NCBI GenBank assembly: GCA_017442865.1
Contig: JAFRXK010000068.1
Span: 1 to 38,728 of the forward strand
DNA: 38,728 nt
From: Lachnospiraceae bacterium
GTDB taxonomy: Bacteria > Bacillota > Clostridia > Lachnospirales > Lachnospiraceae
Direction: 5' to 3'
The translations under genes and the position numbers were made by a program. Below the pieces are notes generated by a model. It saw only the letters and a list, made by a program, of their open reading frames with translations, searched no databases and was not told the origin of the DNA. Below, in pieces: positions 1-8,275 of this stretch. The first letter of the stretch is position 1. Each line of letters opens with the position of its first letter.

Positions 1-1275
1 CATTACCCTTAAGCTCTATCCAGTTGATTGCATAGCCTGCCGCACCGGCTGCCTCAAGCTTTATTGTGTGGTTTCCTGCTCCAATGTATACAGGCGCGCT
101 TGAGAATGTCTGGAAGGTTGCAAATGAACCTGTACTCTGGATATCCACTGTTGTTAAAAGTGTTCCATCTACATATACATTAACCATCTTTATTCCGACA
201 TATTTGATTGATGCCCTTATGTCTACCGTGTAATTACCGCTTCCTGCTACTGTTACATTGTAGCTTGCGCTGTCGCCCTTTGCAAAGCCTGTAATGTAGT
301 GTGAATCCTCATAAAGCTTTGCCGGTACGTTTACCCCGCCTGTTGCGCTTGCAAAGTCCTCTGCCTCAATATGAATTGTCTCTGTAGGTCCCTGCGGCTG
401 TGTTTCAGCCTGTGTTTCAGGTGCTGCTGTATTTCCTTTAAGCTCTATCCAGTTGATTGCGTAGCCTGCTGCGCCCGCTGCCTCAAGCTTTATTGTATGG
501 CTGCCTGCTGCAATGTATACCGGCTCGCTTGAGAACGTCTGGAAGGTTGCAAATGAGCCTGTGCTCTGGATATCTACTGTCGTTAAAAGCGCACCGTCTG
601 CATATACGTTAACTGTCTTTGTTCCTACATACTTAATTGATGCTCTTATATCTACTGTATAAATACCGCTGTCTGCTACTGATACATCATAGCTTGCGCT
701 GTCGCCCTTTGCAAAGCCTGTGATATACTTTGAATCCTCATACTTCTTTGAAGGTACATTCACGCCGCCTGTAGCACTTGCATAATCCTCTGCCTCAATA
801 TGGACTGTTGTCGTCTGTCCCTGCGGCTGTGTTGCAGGCTGTGTCTGTGGTGCCTGTGTTTCAGGTGCCTGAGTCTCAGGTGCTGCAATGCTGCCCTTAA
901 GCTCTATCCAGTTGATTGCGTAGCCTGCTGCGCCCGCTGCCTCAAGCTTTATTGTATGCTGTCCTGCTGCAATGTATACAGGTTCGCTTGAGAATGTCTG
1001 GAAGGTCGCAAATGAGCCTGTGCTCTGGATATCCACTGTTGTTAAAAGTGTTCCGTCAACATATACATTAACCTTCTTTGTTCCTGCATACTTGATAGAT
1101 GCCCTTATATCTACTGTATAAATACCGCTGTCTGCTACTGTTACATTATAGCTTGCGCTGTCGCCCTTTGCAAAGCCTGTGATGTAATGTGAAGCCTCAT
1201 ACTGCTTTGAAGGTACATTTACTCCGCCTGTTACGCTTGCAAAGTCCTCTGCCTCGATATGGACTGTTGTCGTCT
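1..1275 (-). repeat. Three near-identical CBM6-like coding repeats
   Basis: The same module of about 125 residues is encoded three times, beginning near 1270, 810 and 380 on the minus strand. The shared end motif GYAINWIELKG falls at about 11, 440 and 899, giving spacings of 429 and 459 nt. The difference comes from linker length. Long stretches match at the DNA level, including many synonymous positions, which suggests recent duplication or gene conversion. The third copy is cut by the window edge, and more copies may follow. Confidence 0.85.
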
Positions 1276-4200
1276 GTCCCTGCGGCTGTGTTTCTGGTGC
1301 CTGTGTCTGCGGCTCTGTTACAGGTGCCTGTGTCTGCGGCTGAGTTGCAGGCTGTGTCTCAGGCTGTGGGTCATTTGCCATAAATGTGTCAAGGAATGCT
1401 CCGTTTGACTGTGCAAATGAATTATTGTTCTGTGATGAATCCCAGTTAATTGACCATGTCATGATACCTCTGATTCCAGGATATGCACTGTTAAGCTCTG
1501 TAAATGCTGCCTGAAGCACGCTGTTTGCTACCTGTCCGCTTCCTGCTGCGCTTGAGCTTGAAGGAACGCCGATTGCAACCTGGTCAGGTCTTAACGGAGC
1601 AAAATATTTATCAGGAGTCTTTGACGTTGTATAATAATTGTTTACATAGAAACCATCAAGGAGCATCTTACACATTGCAACGATGCCTTCCTTTGTTCCC
1701 ATGTTGTATGAAACTCCGTCAGGAGCAATCATAGGTGATGAATTGTAAAGCTGTACATGTACATAGCTTGTTACATCTCTTAAGGCATTTATCATCGGAA
1801 GGTAATCGCCTGCTCTTGAATCACAGTACTGATTTATTCCGCCATAATACTGATAACCTAACTGAACATAGAATGTCTCAGGTGCCCATGAAAGAATGAA
1901 GTCATCGCCATAGCTGCTTACTATTGTTCTGATAGCATTTATCATGTTTACAATCTTAGGTGATGTAGGATTGTTGATGTCAGGGTCATTTCCGCTGTTG
2001 AACTGAACTGATGTCTGCTCAAGGTCGATATCGATTCCATCAAATCCATACTCATCTACTATTGCCTTAATATCACTTACAAACTGATTTACTGCTGCCT
2101 GTGAGCCAAGTGAGAAGTATCCTTCATATCCGCCGATTGAAAGCACTACCTTCTTGCCTGCCGCCTGAAGGGTCTTAACATCCTGCTTGAAATCAGCCTT
2201 TGTGTAGCTTGCTGAAAGTCCTGAAATGTTAAACTGCATTCTTCCGTCTGTGCTTCCTGCGCTTACAGGCACAGCGAATGAAATATTGATAACATCCCAG
2301 TTCGGGTCAACGTCTCTAAGCTTTATGAACGGATTGCCCTGATTATCCCATGTATGGTAGTAGCCGATTAACAGTCTTGAAGCAAGTCCTGTTGTCGGAT
2401 TATCGTTTGAACCCTGTGTCGGCTGCTCCTGTGTCTGTGGCTGTGTCTGTGCCTGTGTCGGCTGCTCCTGTGACGGAACCGTAAATGTTGCTGTAAGCTT
2501 GTTGTTATCCTCGTTTGATTCATCCGGGAATCTGTTAACGTCGTCAACCCATGCAGTTACAGAATATGTACCCGGCTGTAATGTAATGTAGTTGATTGCG
2601 CTTGTTCCTGAATTTGCTGTTAATGTTACGCTTGCGCCGGCATTAAGTCCGCTTGTGAAATTGTCGCACCATGTAACGTCTGATACACCGTTAATGCTGA
2701 AGCTTATTCCTATAGGAAGTCCCGCCGGAACTGCTGCATTGCCATTGTTCTTTACTGTTGCGCTAAATACAACCTGTGAACCGTTAATCTGCTGGTTAAT
2801 ACCTGTAACGATAAGGTCATAGCTTCCTGAAGGTGCCTGTGTAGGTGCCTCTGTAGGAGCCTGTGTCTGCGGCTGTGTCTGTGGCTGTGTAGGCTGCTCA
2901 TGACCTGTTGCCGGAAGTCCTGCAATTGTCGAATCCATTGCTGACGCCCATGCATAGTTGTTTGTCGCATCCCAGTTGATTGACCATGTCATAATACCGC
3001 GGAATGCCGGATATGTTCTAGGAGGCATGAAGCTTCCGCTTGTAGGAGTGCCGTAAACCATACAGTTTACTGCTTCCTTAAGCTTGTTCGGCTCGATATA
3101 TCCGCCGCCTGCTGCCCTGGTTGATGAAGGAACGCCAAAGCCTATCTGGTCCGGACGGAGTCCGCTCTCAATCATGGCTGTTCCGAGCGCTGTAAGGAAA
3201 TCAACTGTTCCCTGTGAATAGATACCGCCGCCGTAGCCGACCATGCTTCCTGAGTTGTAATACTGTGCATTTACTACTGTAAGGATGTCCTTTATCTCAA
3301 GAGCGAGCTTAAAATATGTGCTTGTTGTGCTCTGCATATAGTAAACCTCAGGTGCCATTGTAATTATAAAATCATCACCGAAATGATTATGTACTGTTCT
3401 GAGTGCGCTTGCAATATAATTTGTACCTGAAACTGCTGCGCCCTCGAAGTCGATATCAACGCCCTCAAAGCCATACTCTTCAATTATTGAAATAAGGCTT
3501 GATGCAAATTCAGAAGCTGCTGCGTTTGAGTTTACATATGTTGTACCCTCTGCTCCGCCTACTGAAATAATGACATGCTGTCCTCTTGCCTTTAAGTCTT
3601 TAATATCCTGAATAAACTGTGCCTTTGAATATCCGCCAAGCGCATTGCTTAAATCGGTATCAACATCAAATGTAAGTCTTCCTGCCGTTGTTGTTGAATT
3701 TGCAAATGCAACGCAGATAAGGTCATAATATGTCGGTACATCAATAAGCTTTAAGTTTGCTGCGCCGTTGCAGAAGTTGTGCCAGTAGCCTGTGATAATA
3801 TGATCCGGAAGCACTGAATTTACATAATAATTGTTCTCCTGGCTCTCCGGCTCTGTCTCACCGCTTCCGCCGTTTCCGCCTGAAGTACCGTTGTAAGGTA
3901 TGTCTGTTCTTGCTCTCCAAAGCGTTACTGCAGCTGTCGGTGTCCAGCCTGAATTTGAATTGTGAGCATATGTACACTCATAATATGTATTTTCATAAGC
4001 TACAATATCGCCAACGCTGTATGAAACATTATCAGGTGACCATGCAGGATATGTCTGTCCGCCGTTGCCGCCTGACTGTGTCTGCGGCTGTGTCTGCGCC
4101 TGTGTAGTTGCCTGTGTCTGCGGCTGTGTTGGAGCCTGTGTCTGCGCCTGTGTTGGTGCCTGTGTCTGCGCCTGTGTTGGTGCCTGTGTCTGTGCTGCAG

Positions 4201-6046
4201 TTGTATCAATTACAGGTGTGCTGCCTGAACCGCCGTACAATACTGTATAACCATACTCAGTACCGCTTGCTGATGCCTTTCTTGTCATACCGATTTCAGT
4301 AATCTTTGAAACATCAGGTGTCGTTGATGATGTAAGTGTGAGCGTCAGTGTTGAATACTGGCTGTTTGCAGGTCCGAGATAATATGGCCAGTTTCCGTAC
4401 TGAACTGTAGTATAATCGCCGGAGGTTCCGATTGTTCCGCCTGCCGACCATGAACTTCCTGACAGAGTTGCTCCGTCTGAAGTCTTAATATAGAACTTAG
4501 GGTATGTTGCAGTACCTGCAAAGTTCTCCGCATAATAAAGCACGTTTGCCTCTGCACCGCCATGAAGAGTACCCTGTGTCTTAGGTGTGCTTACTGTATT
4601 TCTATTATTAATTGTTATTACGTAATCATTGCCTGAAACCGCAACTGATGCTGATACATTTTCCATAGGAGTAAATACTATATTCTGTGAAGGAAGTGTT
4701 GTATTCTCTCCAAATAAAGCGTCATGGCTTGTCTTTGTGATTGCCGAAGCAGCATCAAGCGATGCCATCCATGAAATAAGTCCGCCAAGCGGTCTGTTAA
4801 ACGGATTCTTGAATGCGCCGTTCTTTACATATTCAGCCTTTGCCGCAACTGACCTTGAGTTGTCGCATGTAAAGAAATATCCTGTGCTTGGGCTGTAGTA
4901 ATAAGCAGCCTGCGCTGTCTCGTCATAATATTCCTGAAGTCCGTACTGGTTTACAAGACTACCTATATCACTATAAGCAAATGTACCGCTTGTCGTGCCG
5001 TCTGCCGCCTTAACGCTGTTTGGCTGTGCCGTTGCGAAAAGTCCAGGATTATTGCTGTCAGGGCCATCATTCTGAACGCCTGCCCAGCCTCTTGTATAAG
5101 GAGCGATTCCTACTACAATCTTTGAAGGGTCAATTGAGCTGCCATATGTATCATAAAGATACTTTACGCAGGTATTTACCGAAAACTGACCATCAACCTG
5201 TGTTGTATGGTTATACGCTTCATTTGTGAAAAGCGCTGTCTGATGACCTGTGTATGCGTTCCATGCTCCATTTAAATCGTATGTCATCATGTTAGCAAAA
5301 TCTACAATATTAAGAACCTGATCGTATTCAATCTGAGCCATCATTGCCGGTGATGCCGACATAGCTACCGACAGCTCATAATGCTTGTTATCTATAGCAT
5401 CATATACATTAAGTGCGTTTCTTAATTCCTGAAGTAATAATGTAAAGTTGTGTTTATCCGCAGCTGAGCCCTTGCAGCCCTTATCTACAGTAACGCCGTT
5501 TCCGTTCGGATCCGGATCTCTGTCTGCCGTTGGATATTCCCAGTCAATATCTACAAAGTCATAACCGTATAAATGAGCAATTTTTGCAATATTCTGAGCA
5601 AACGCTCTTCTCTTTGTTTCAGAAGCCGCTACAGCCGGGAAATCACCCGATCTTGTCCAGCCGCCTACTGAAAAACCAATCTTCATATTCGGATACTGGT
5701 TTCTAAGCAAAATCATAGCCGGAGCAACGCCTGCCCAAGGACTATCTGATGTTGTGCTGTATCCGACATTCGGATTTTCGAAATCTGCCCATGTGTCGCA
5801 TGAGATAACGTTTCCGTTTTCATCGACATCCAAAAAGGCAAAATTCAAATGTGTAATATAGTTACCCGCAATCTTTTCGACAGTAAAATTCTTCTGTCCC
5901 GCATAGATTGACCATTCTCCGTAATACATAACATTACGGAAAGCCGGTGCCGCCGCTTCAGCCTTTTTAGCCGGAATCACATTTCCGCTAAATACAGCCG
6001 AAAAAAGCATTAAAAATGATAATACAAGACTAACAACCCTCTTCAT
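1..6046 (-). CDS. Secreted triple-GH18 chitinase with CBM5/12, CARDB and CBM6-like modules (C-terminus outside window)
   Basis: The frame is open for at least 2015 codons from ATG at 6046, after an AAGGAGAGGAG ribosome site, and runs off the left edge. Residues 1-33 form a signal peptide. GH18 domain 1 (about 36-440) has the motif DIDWEYP with catalytic Glu170 and an insertion-type chitinase layout. A beta-rich module of unknown family (about 450-605) follows, then a TQAP-type linker and a CBM5/12-like chitin-binding module (about 664-716; WSPDNVSYSVGD, YYECTYAH). GH18 domain 2 (about 737-1038) has DIDFEG with Glu868. A CARDB-like module (about 1074-1189) comes next, then GH18 domain 3 (about 1221-1554) with DIDLEQ and Glu1343. 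At least three CBM6-like modules follow from about 1594. All three catalytic acids and their DxD residues are present, so each domain may be active. The likely role is extracellular cleavage of chitin or a related beta-1,4-GlcNAc polymer. Substrate and cell anchoring cannot be read from the visible part. Confidence 0.93.
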   Translation of the reverse strand, partial: MKRVVSLVLSFLMLFSAVFSGNVIPAKKAEAAAPAFRNVMYYGEWSIYAGQKNFTVEKIAGNYITHLNFAFLDVDENGNVISCDTWADFENPNVGYSTTSDSPWAGVAPAMILLRNQYPNMKIGFSVGGWTRSGDFPAVAASETKRRAFAQNIAKIAHLYGYDFVDIDWEYPTADRDPDPNGNGVTVDKGCKGSAADKHNFTLLLQELRNALNVYDAIDNKHYELSVAMSASPAMMAQIEYDQVLNIVDFANMMTYDLNGAWNAYTGHQTALFTNEAYNHTTQVDGQFSVNTCVKYLYDTYGSSIDPSKIVVGIAPYTRGWAGVQNDGPDSNNPGLFATAQPNSVKAADGTTSGTFAYSDIGSLVNQYGLQEYYDETAQAAYYYSPSTGYFFTCDNSRSVAAKAEYVKNGAFKNPFNRPLGGLISWMASLDAASAITKTSHDALFGENTTLPSQNIVFTPMENVSASVAVSGNDYVITINNRNTVSTPKTQGTLHGGAEANVLYYAENFAGTATYPKFYIKTSDGATLSGSSWSAGGTIGTSGDYTTVQYGNWPYYLGPANSQYSTLTLTLTSSTTPDVSKITEIGMTRKASASGTEYGYTVLYGGSGSTPVIDTTAAQTQAPTQAQTQAPTQAQTQAPTQPQTQATTQAQTQPQTQSGGNGGQTYPAWSPDNVSYSVGDIVAYENTYYECTYAHNSNSGWTPTAAVTLWRARTDIPYNGTSGGNGGSGETEPESQENNYYVNSVLPDHIITGYWHNFCNGAANLKLIDVPTYYDLICVAFANSTTTAGRLTFDVDTDLSNALGGYSKAQFIQDIKDLKARGQHVIISVGGAEGTTYVNSNAAASEFASSLISIIEEYGFEGVDIDFEGAAVSGTNYIASALRTVHNHFGDDFIITMAPEVYYMQSTTSTYFKLALEIKDILTVVNAQYYNSGSMVGYGGGIYSQGTVDFLTALGTAMIESGLRPDQIGFGVPSSTRAAGGGYIEPNKLKEAVNCMVYGTPTSGSFMPPRTYPAFRGIMTWSINWDATNNYAWASAMDSTIAGLPATGHEQPTQPQTQPQTQAPTEAPTQAPSGSYDLIVTGINQQINGSQVVFSATVKNNGNAAVPAGLPIGISFSINGVSDVTWCDNFTSGLNAGASVTLTANSGTSAINYITLQPGTYSVTAWVDDVNRFPDESNEDNNKLTATFTVPSQEQPTQAQTQPQTQEQPTQGSNDNPTTGLASRLLIGYYHTWDNQGNPFIKLRDVDPNWDVINISFAVPVSAGSTDGRMQFNISGLSASYTKADFKQDVKTLQAAGKKVVLSIGGYEGYFSLGSQAAVNQFVSDIKAIVDEYGFDGIDIDLEQTSVQFNSGNDPDINNPTSPKIVNMINAIRTIVSSYGDDFILSWAPETFYVQLGYQYYGGINQYCDSRAGDYLPMINALRDVTSYVHVQLYNSSPMIAPDGVSYNMGTKEGIVAMCKMLLDGFYVNNYYTTSKTPDKYFAPLRPDQVAIGVPSSSSAAGSGQVANSVLQAAFTELNSAYPGIRGIMTWSINWDSSQNNNSFAQSNGAFLDTFMANDPQPETQPATQPQTQAPVTEPQTQAPETQPQGQTTTVHIEAEDFASVTGGVNVPSKQYEASHYITGFAKGDSASYNVTVADSGIYTVDIRASIKYAGTKKVNVYVDGTLLTTVDIQSTGSFATFQTFSSEPVYIAAGQHTIKLEAAGAAGYAINWIELKGSIAAPETQAPETQAPQTQPATQPQGQTTTVHIEAEDYASATGGVNVPSKKYEDSKYITGFAKGDSASYDVSVADSGIYTVDIRASIKYVGTKTVNVYADGALLTTVDIQSTGSFATFQTFSSEPVYIAAGSHTIKLEAAGAAGYAINWIELKGNTAAPETQAETQPQGPTETIHIEAEDFASATGGVNVPAKLYEDSHYITGFAKGDSASYNVTVAGSGNYTVDIRASIKYVGIKMVNVYVDGTLLTTVDIQSTGSFATFQTFSSAPVYIGAGNHTIKLEAAGAAGYAINWIELKGN
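4082..4213 (-). repeat. Thr-Gln linker repeat
   Basis: A low-complexity stretch of CTG/TGT/TGC triplets encodes a linker of TQAQ, TQAP and TQPQ units between the first catalytic half of the chitinase and its chitin-binding module. Shorter versions of the same linker occur near 2830-2900, 2400-2475, 1275-1370 and 810-890. All are in frame. Confidence 0.85.
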
Positions 6047-6113
6047 ATTATTCTCCTCTCCTTAATGTGAATTGATTATTATATACCCCTAATCAGGGAT
6101 TTTAATTGTTTTG

Positions 6114-6142
6114 ATTATATATATATATATAGGTAATTTCAA
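6114..6142 (-). promoter_or_regulatory. Sigma-A promoter of the chitinase gene
   Basis: On the minus strand the -35 box is TTGAAA (6142-6137) and the -10 box is TATAAT (6119-6114), with a 17-nt spacer made largely of alternating AT. It lies about 70 nt upstream of the chitinase start and downstream of the terminator of the preceding gene, so the chitinase is probably its own transcription unit. Confidence 0.7.
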
Positions 6143-6204
6143 TATAAAACGGACATCACGCCAAAACAAGCCAAAAATAATTAAAAAATCAATAATTTTT
6201 TATT

Positions 6205-6247
6205 AAAAAAAGGACGTTTCAGAGGTATAATTCCGAAACATCCTTTT
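6205..6247 (-). terminator. Rho-independent terminator after the GLUG protein gene
   Basis: Arms AAAAGGATGTTTC and GAAACGTCCTTTT pair with one mismatch around a 14-nt loop and are followed by a T run on the minus strand. It sits about 65 nt past the stop codon of the GLUG-repeat protein. Confidence 0.8.
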
Positions 6248-6313
6248 AATATCATTTATTCATTCAGCTAAATGTACAAGCTTTTTGCGCCAGACAATTA
6301 ATTCTTGTGACTA

Positions 6314-8224
6314 TTAGCCAACGCTGTTGTAGTAATCCCAGACAGTCTGATAGGAAGTATAATAAGCACCGCCTATATTGTGGCTTCCTGTCTCTGTGTA
6401 ATAGTATGTTCTCTCAACGCCGTTTGCGTCACAGTATGTAATATATGATCTTGCAGCAAGGTCAACACTGTAAGCGCTCTCAGGAATTCCTGTTACAAGA
6501 CCGGTATAGATATAATAATCCGTATAATCTCTGTAAATGTTTACTGCCGGTGAAACAAACATACCTGATGCTGTAGATTTAGCATTTACATCCTTTACAA
6601 CCACAGCGCCCTCAGGAATCTTTCTCTTCTGGATTACAACAGTACCAAATCCGATACCCTTATCATCTTTTGACTCAGGCTTTAATGAAACATTGTTTGC
6701 ATTTAACGCTTCAACATTCCGGATAAGCTCCTTGCTGATTCTTGTCATAAATCTAAGTCCTGCCTTTGAACCGTTTGCTGGCTGCTTGCACTGTACACCG
6801 TCAAGGCTGAAGCCTCTGTTGTCATAATATGTATTTGTATCTGCCGGATCATTCTGTAATGTACCTACAGTAAGGTATACAGGATAATATACAGTATCAG
6901 CAGCTACAGGTGCCGTAAAATCAACTGCCTGAGCAAGTACTGTATTGTCTACTGTTGAAATAGTGCCAAGATTATTTGTGAACCAGCCTGCGAACAGCTC
7001 ACCGTCTACATCTGCCGGTGAATCTGCCTGCTCATACGAACCGTCATTCATTGTATAAGCAACAGCATATTCATTTGCGCCATCCATATATGAAACCTTA
7101 TATGCTCTTGCATTATCAGCATCTGCAAAGAATACATTCTCTCCGTCAAATGACCAGTATGTCCAGTCACTTTCAAAACCGGCATATGAGTTTAACTCAT
7201 AAGCCATCTTTCCTGATGTAAAATCTTCCTCACTATAAGAAGTGCTTCCAGTTATACCTGTACCCGGAAGTACATATGCAAGATTGCTTCTTTCGCAATC
7301 TCCTAAAATGTGGCCGGCAATCTGATTGCTTGATGAAATATCGCCATTTGAGTAGGCATTTGACAGGCTGACATCTCCCATTGACTCACCGATTATTCCG
7401 CCTACATATGTTGTTCCTGACACACCGCCGTTATTGTATACACTATGTACAGCAAGACCGCCTGTTGTATCACCTATAACTCCGCCGACATATGTTACAC
7501 CATTTATCTCGCCTACATTGTAGGATCTGTACACATTTGAAATATCCTCATCAGCATCTGTTCTAACTGTACCTACTATACCACCGCAGCTATTACCTGA
7601 GGAAGTAATAGTACCTTCATTTACACAGTCATAAACATCTCCGGTTGCTAAATAACCAACTATTCCTCCAACAAAATCTCTACCGCTTACGCTCGCATAA
7701 TTAACACAGTTGTATACGCTAGATGAACGGTCAACATATCCTGCAATTCCACCGATATCATCATTTCCTTCCGAATTTATTGAACCATAAACAACACAAT
7801 TTGAAACTGTTGAGCCTGATAAAACATCATCAGCAACAGCTCCGACTGCATCGTATATATAAAAAGAAGGGTCGATATCAACATCTCTCAATACAATATT
7901 TGAAACCGTTGCCTCACTGAGCCAGTCAAACATAGGGGTTGTCAGTCCAGAAATCGTATGACCATTACCGTCAAAACTTCCGCAAAACTGTCCAAGCACA
8001 CACTCAAAACCTGGTGTAGCAGTAAAATCCGCCATAAGCTCTGCGGTAAGATATGACTCACCATCATTAACTCTGTCAGCAAAATCATTCCAGTCTGCTT
8101 CATTATATATGAGCACATCTGAATCCGCTAATGCCTTTTCTCCTGAAACATTAAACATGCTGCCGGATATCACAAGAGACATCACAAGCGCAATACTTGC
8201 TATCTTTTTAATAAAACGCTTCAT
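6314..8224 (-). CDS. Secreted GLUG-repeat surface protein
   Basis: The protein has 636 residues, with a ribosome site (AAGGAG) upstream of the ATG. Residues 1-33 are a clear signal peptide (MKRFIKKIASIALVMSLV, then a cleavage region near EKALADS). Residues of about 85-320 hold repeated glycine-rich GLUG-type units such as GGIVGYLATG, GGIVGTVRT, GGVIGDTTGG and GGIIGESMG, which form a beta-helix-like fold in related proteins. Residues of about 370-450 resemble an InlB-type beta repeat (FAGWFTNN). The last 170 residues (GLRFMTRISKE, GFGTVVIQKR, AARSYITY) look like a module often found at the C-terminus of clostridial extracellular proteins. There is no LPXTG or S-layer motif. GLUG proteins are often adhesive or wall-associated, but the ligand here is unknown. 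The next gene, the chitinase, is also secreted. Confidence 0.8.
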   Translation of the reverse strand: MKRFIKKIASIALVMSLVISGSMFNVSGEKALADSDVLIYNEADWNDFADRVNDGESYLTAELMADFTATPGFECVLGQFCGSFDGNGHTISGLTTPMFDWLSEATVSNIVLRDVDIDPSFYIYDAVGAVADDVLSGSTVSNCVVYGSINSEGNDDIGGIAGYVDRSSSVYNCVNYASVSGRDFVGGIVGYLATGDVYDCVNEGTITSSGNSCGGIVGTVRTDADEDISNVYRSYNVGEINGVTYVGGVIGDTTGGLAVHSVYNNGGVSGTTYVGGIIGESMGDVSLSNAYSNGDISSSNQIAGHILGDCERSNLAYVLPGTGITGSTSYSEEDFTSGKMAYELNSYAGFESDWTYWSFDGENVFFADADNARAYKVSYMDGANEYAVAYTMNDGSYEQADSPADVDGELFAGWFTNNLGTISTVDNTVLAQAVDFTAPVAADTVYYPVYLTVGTLQNDPADTNTYYDNRGFSLDGVQCKQPANGSKAGLRFMTRISKELIRNVEALNANNVSLKPESKDDKGIGFGTVVIQKRKIPEGAVVVKDVNAKSTASGMFVSPAVNIYRDYTDYYIYTGLVTGIPESAYSVDLAARSYITYCDANGVERTYYYTETGSHNIGGAYYTSYQTVWDYYNSVG

Positions 8225-8251
8225 AATTTAATCACTCCTTTTTTATTTTTT

Positions 8252-8268
8252 CAGGCTGAATCAGCCTG
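8252..8268 (-). other. Palindrome between nadE and the GLUG gene
   Basis: CAGGCTGA and TCAGCCTG arms flank one central base just after the nadE stop. On the minus strand the bases after it are A-rich rather than T-rich, so it is not a convincing terminator in the direction of the genes. It could work for the opposite strand or as an RNA processing hairpin. Confidence 0.4.
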
Positions 8269-8275
8269 TATTTAA

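Noticed and set aside
800..5229. Short Cys/Leu-rich plus-strand and His/Arg-rich minus-strand frames within the first 6 kb
   Set aside because: They are in other frames of the chitinase coding sequence, whose single frame is open throughout and carries the domains.
1..6046. Frameshift within the chitinase
   Set aside because: The start codon, the three catalytic Glu codons and the last codon at the window edge are all in the same frame.
6114..6132. AT dinucleotide run as a phase-variation repeat
   Set aside because: It forms the promoter spacer and part of the -10 box with the best 17-nt spacing. It might still vary in length, but a single sequence cannot show this.
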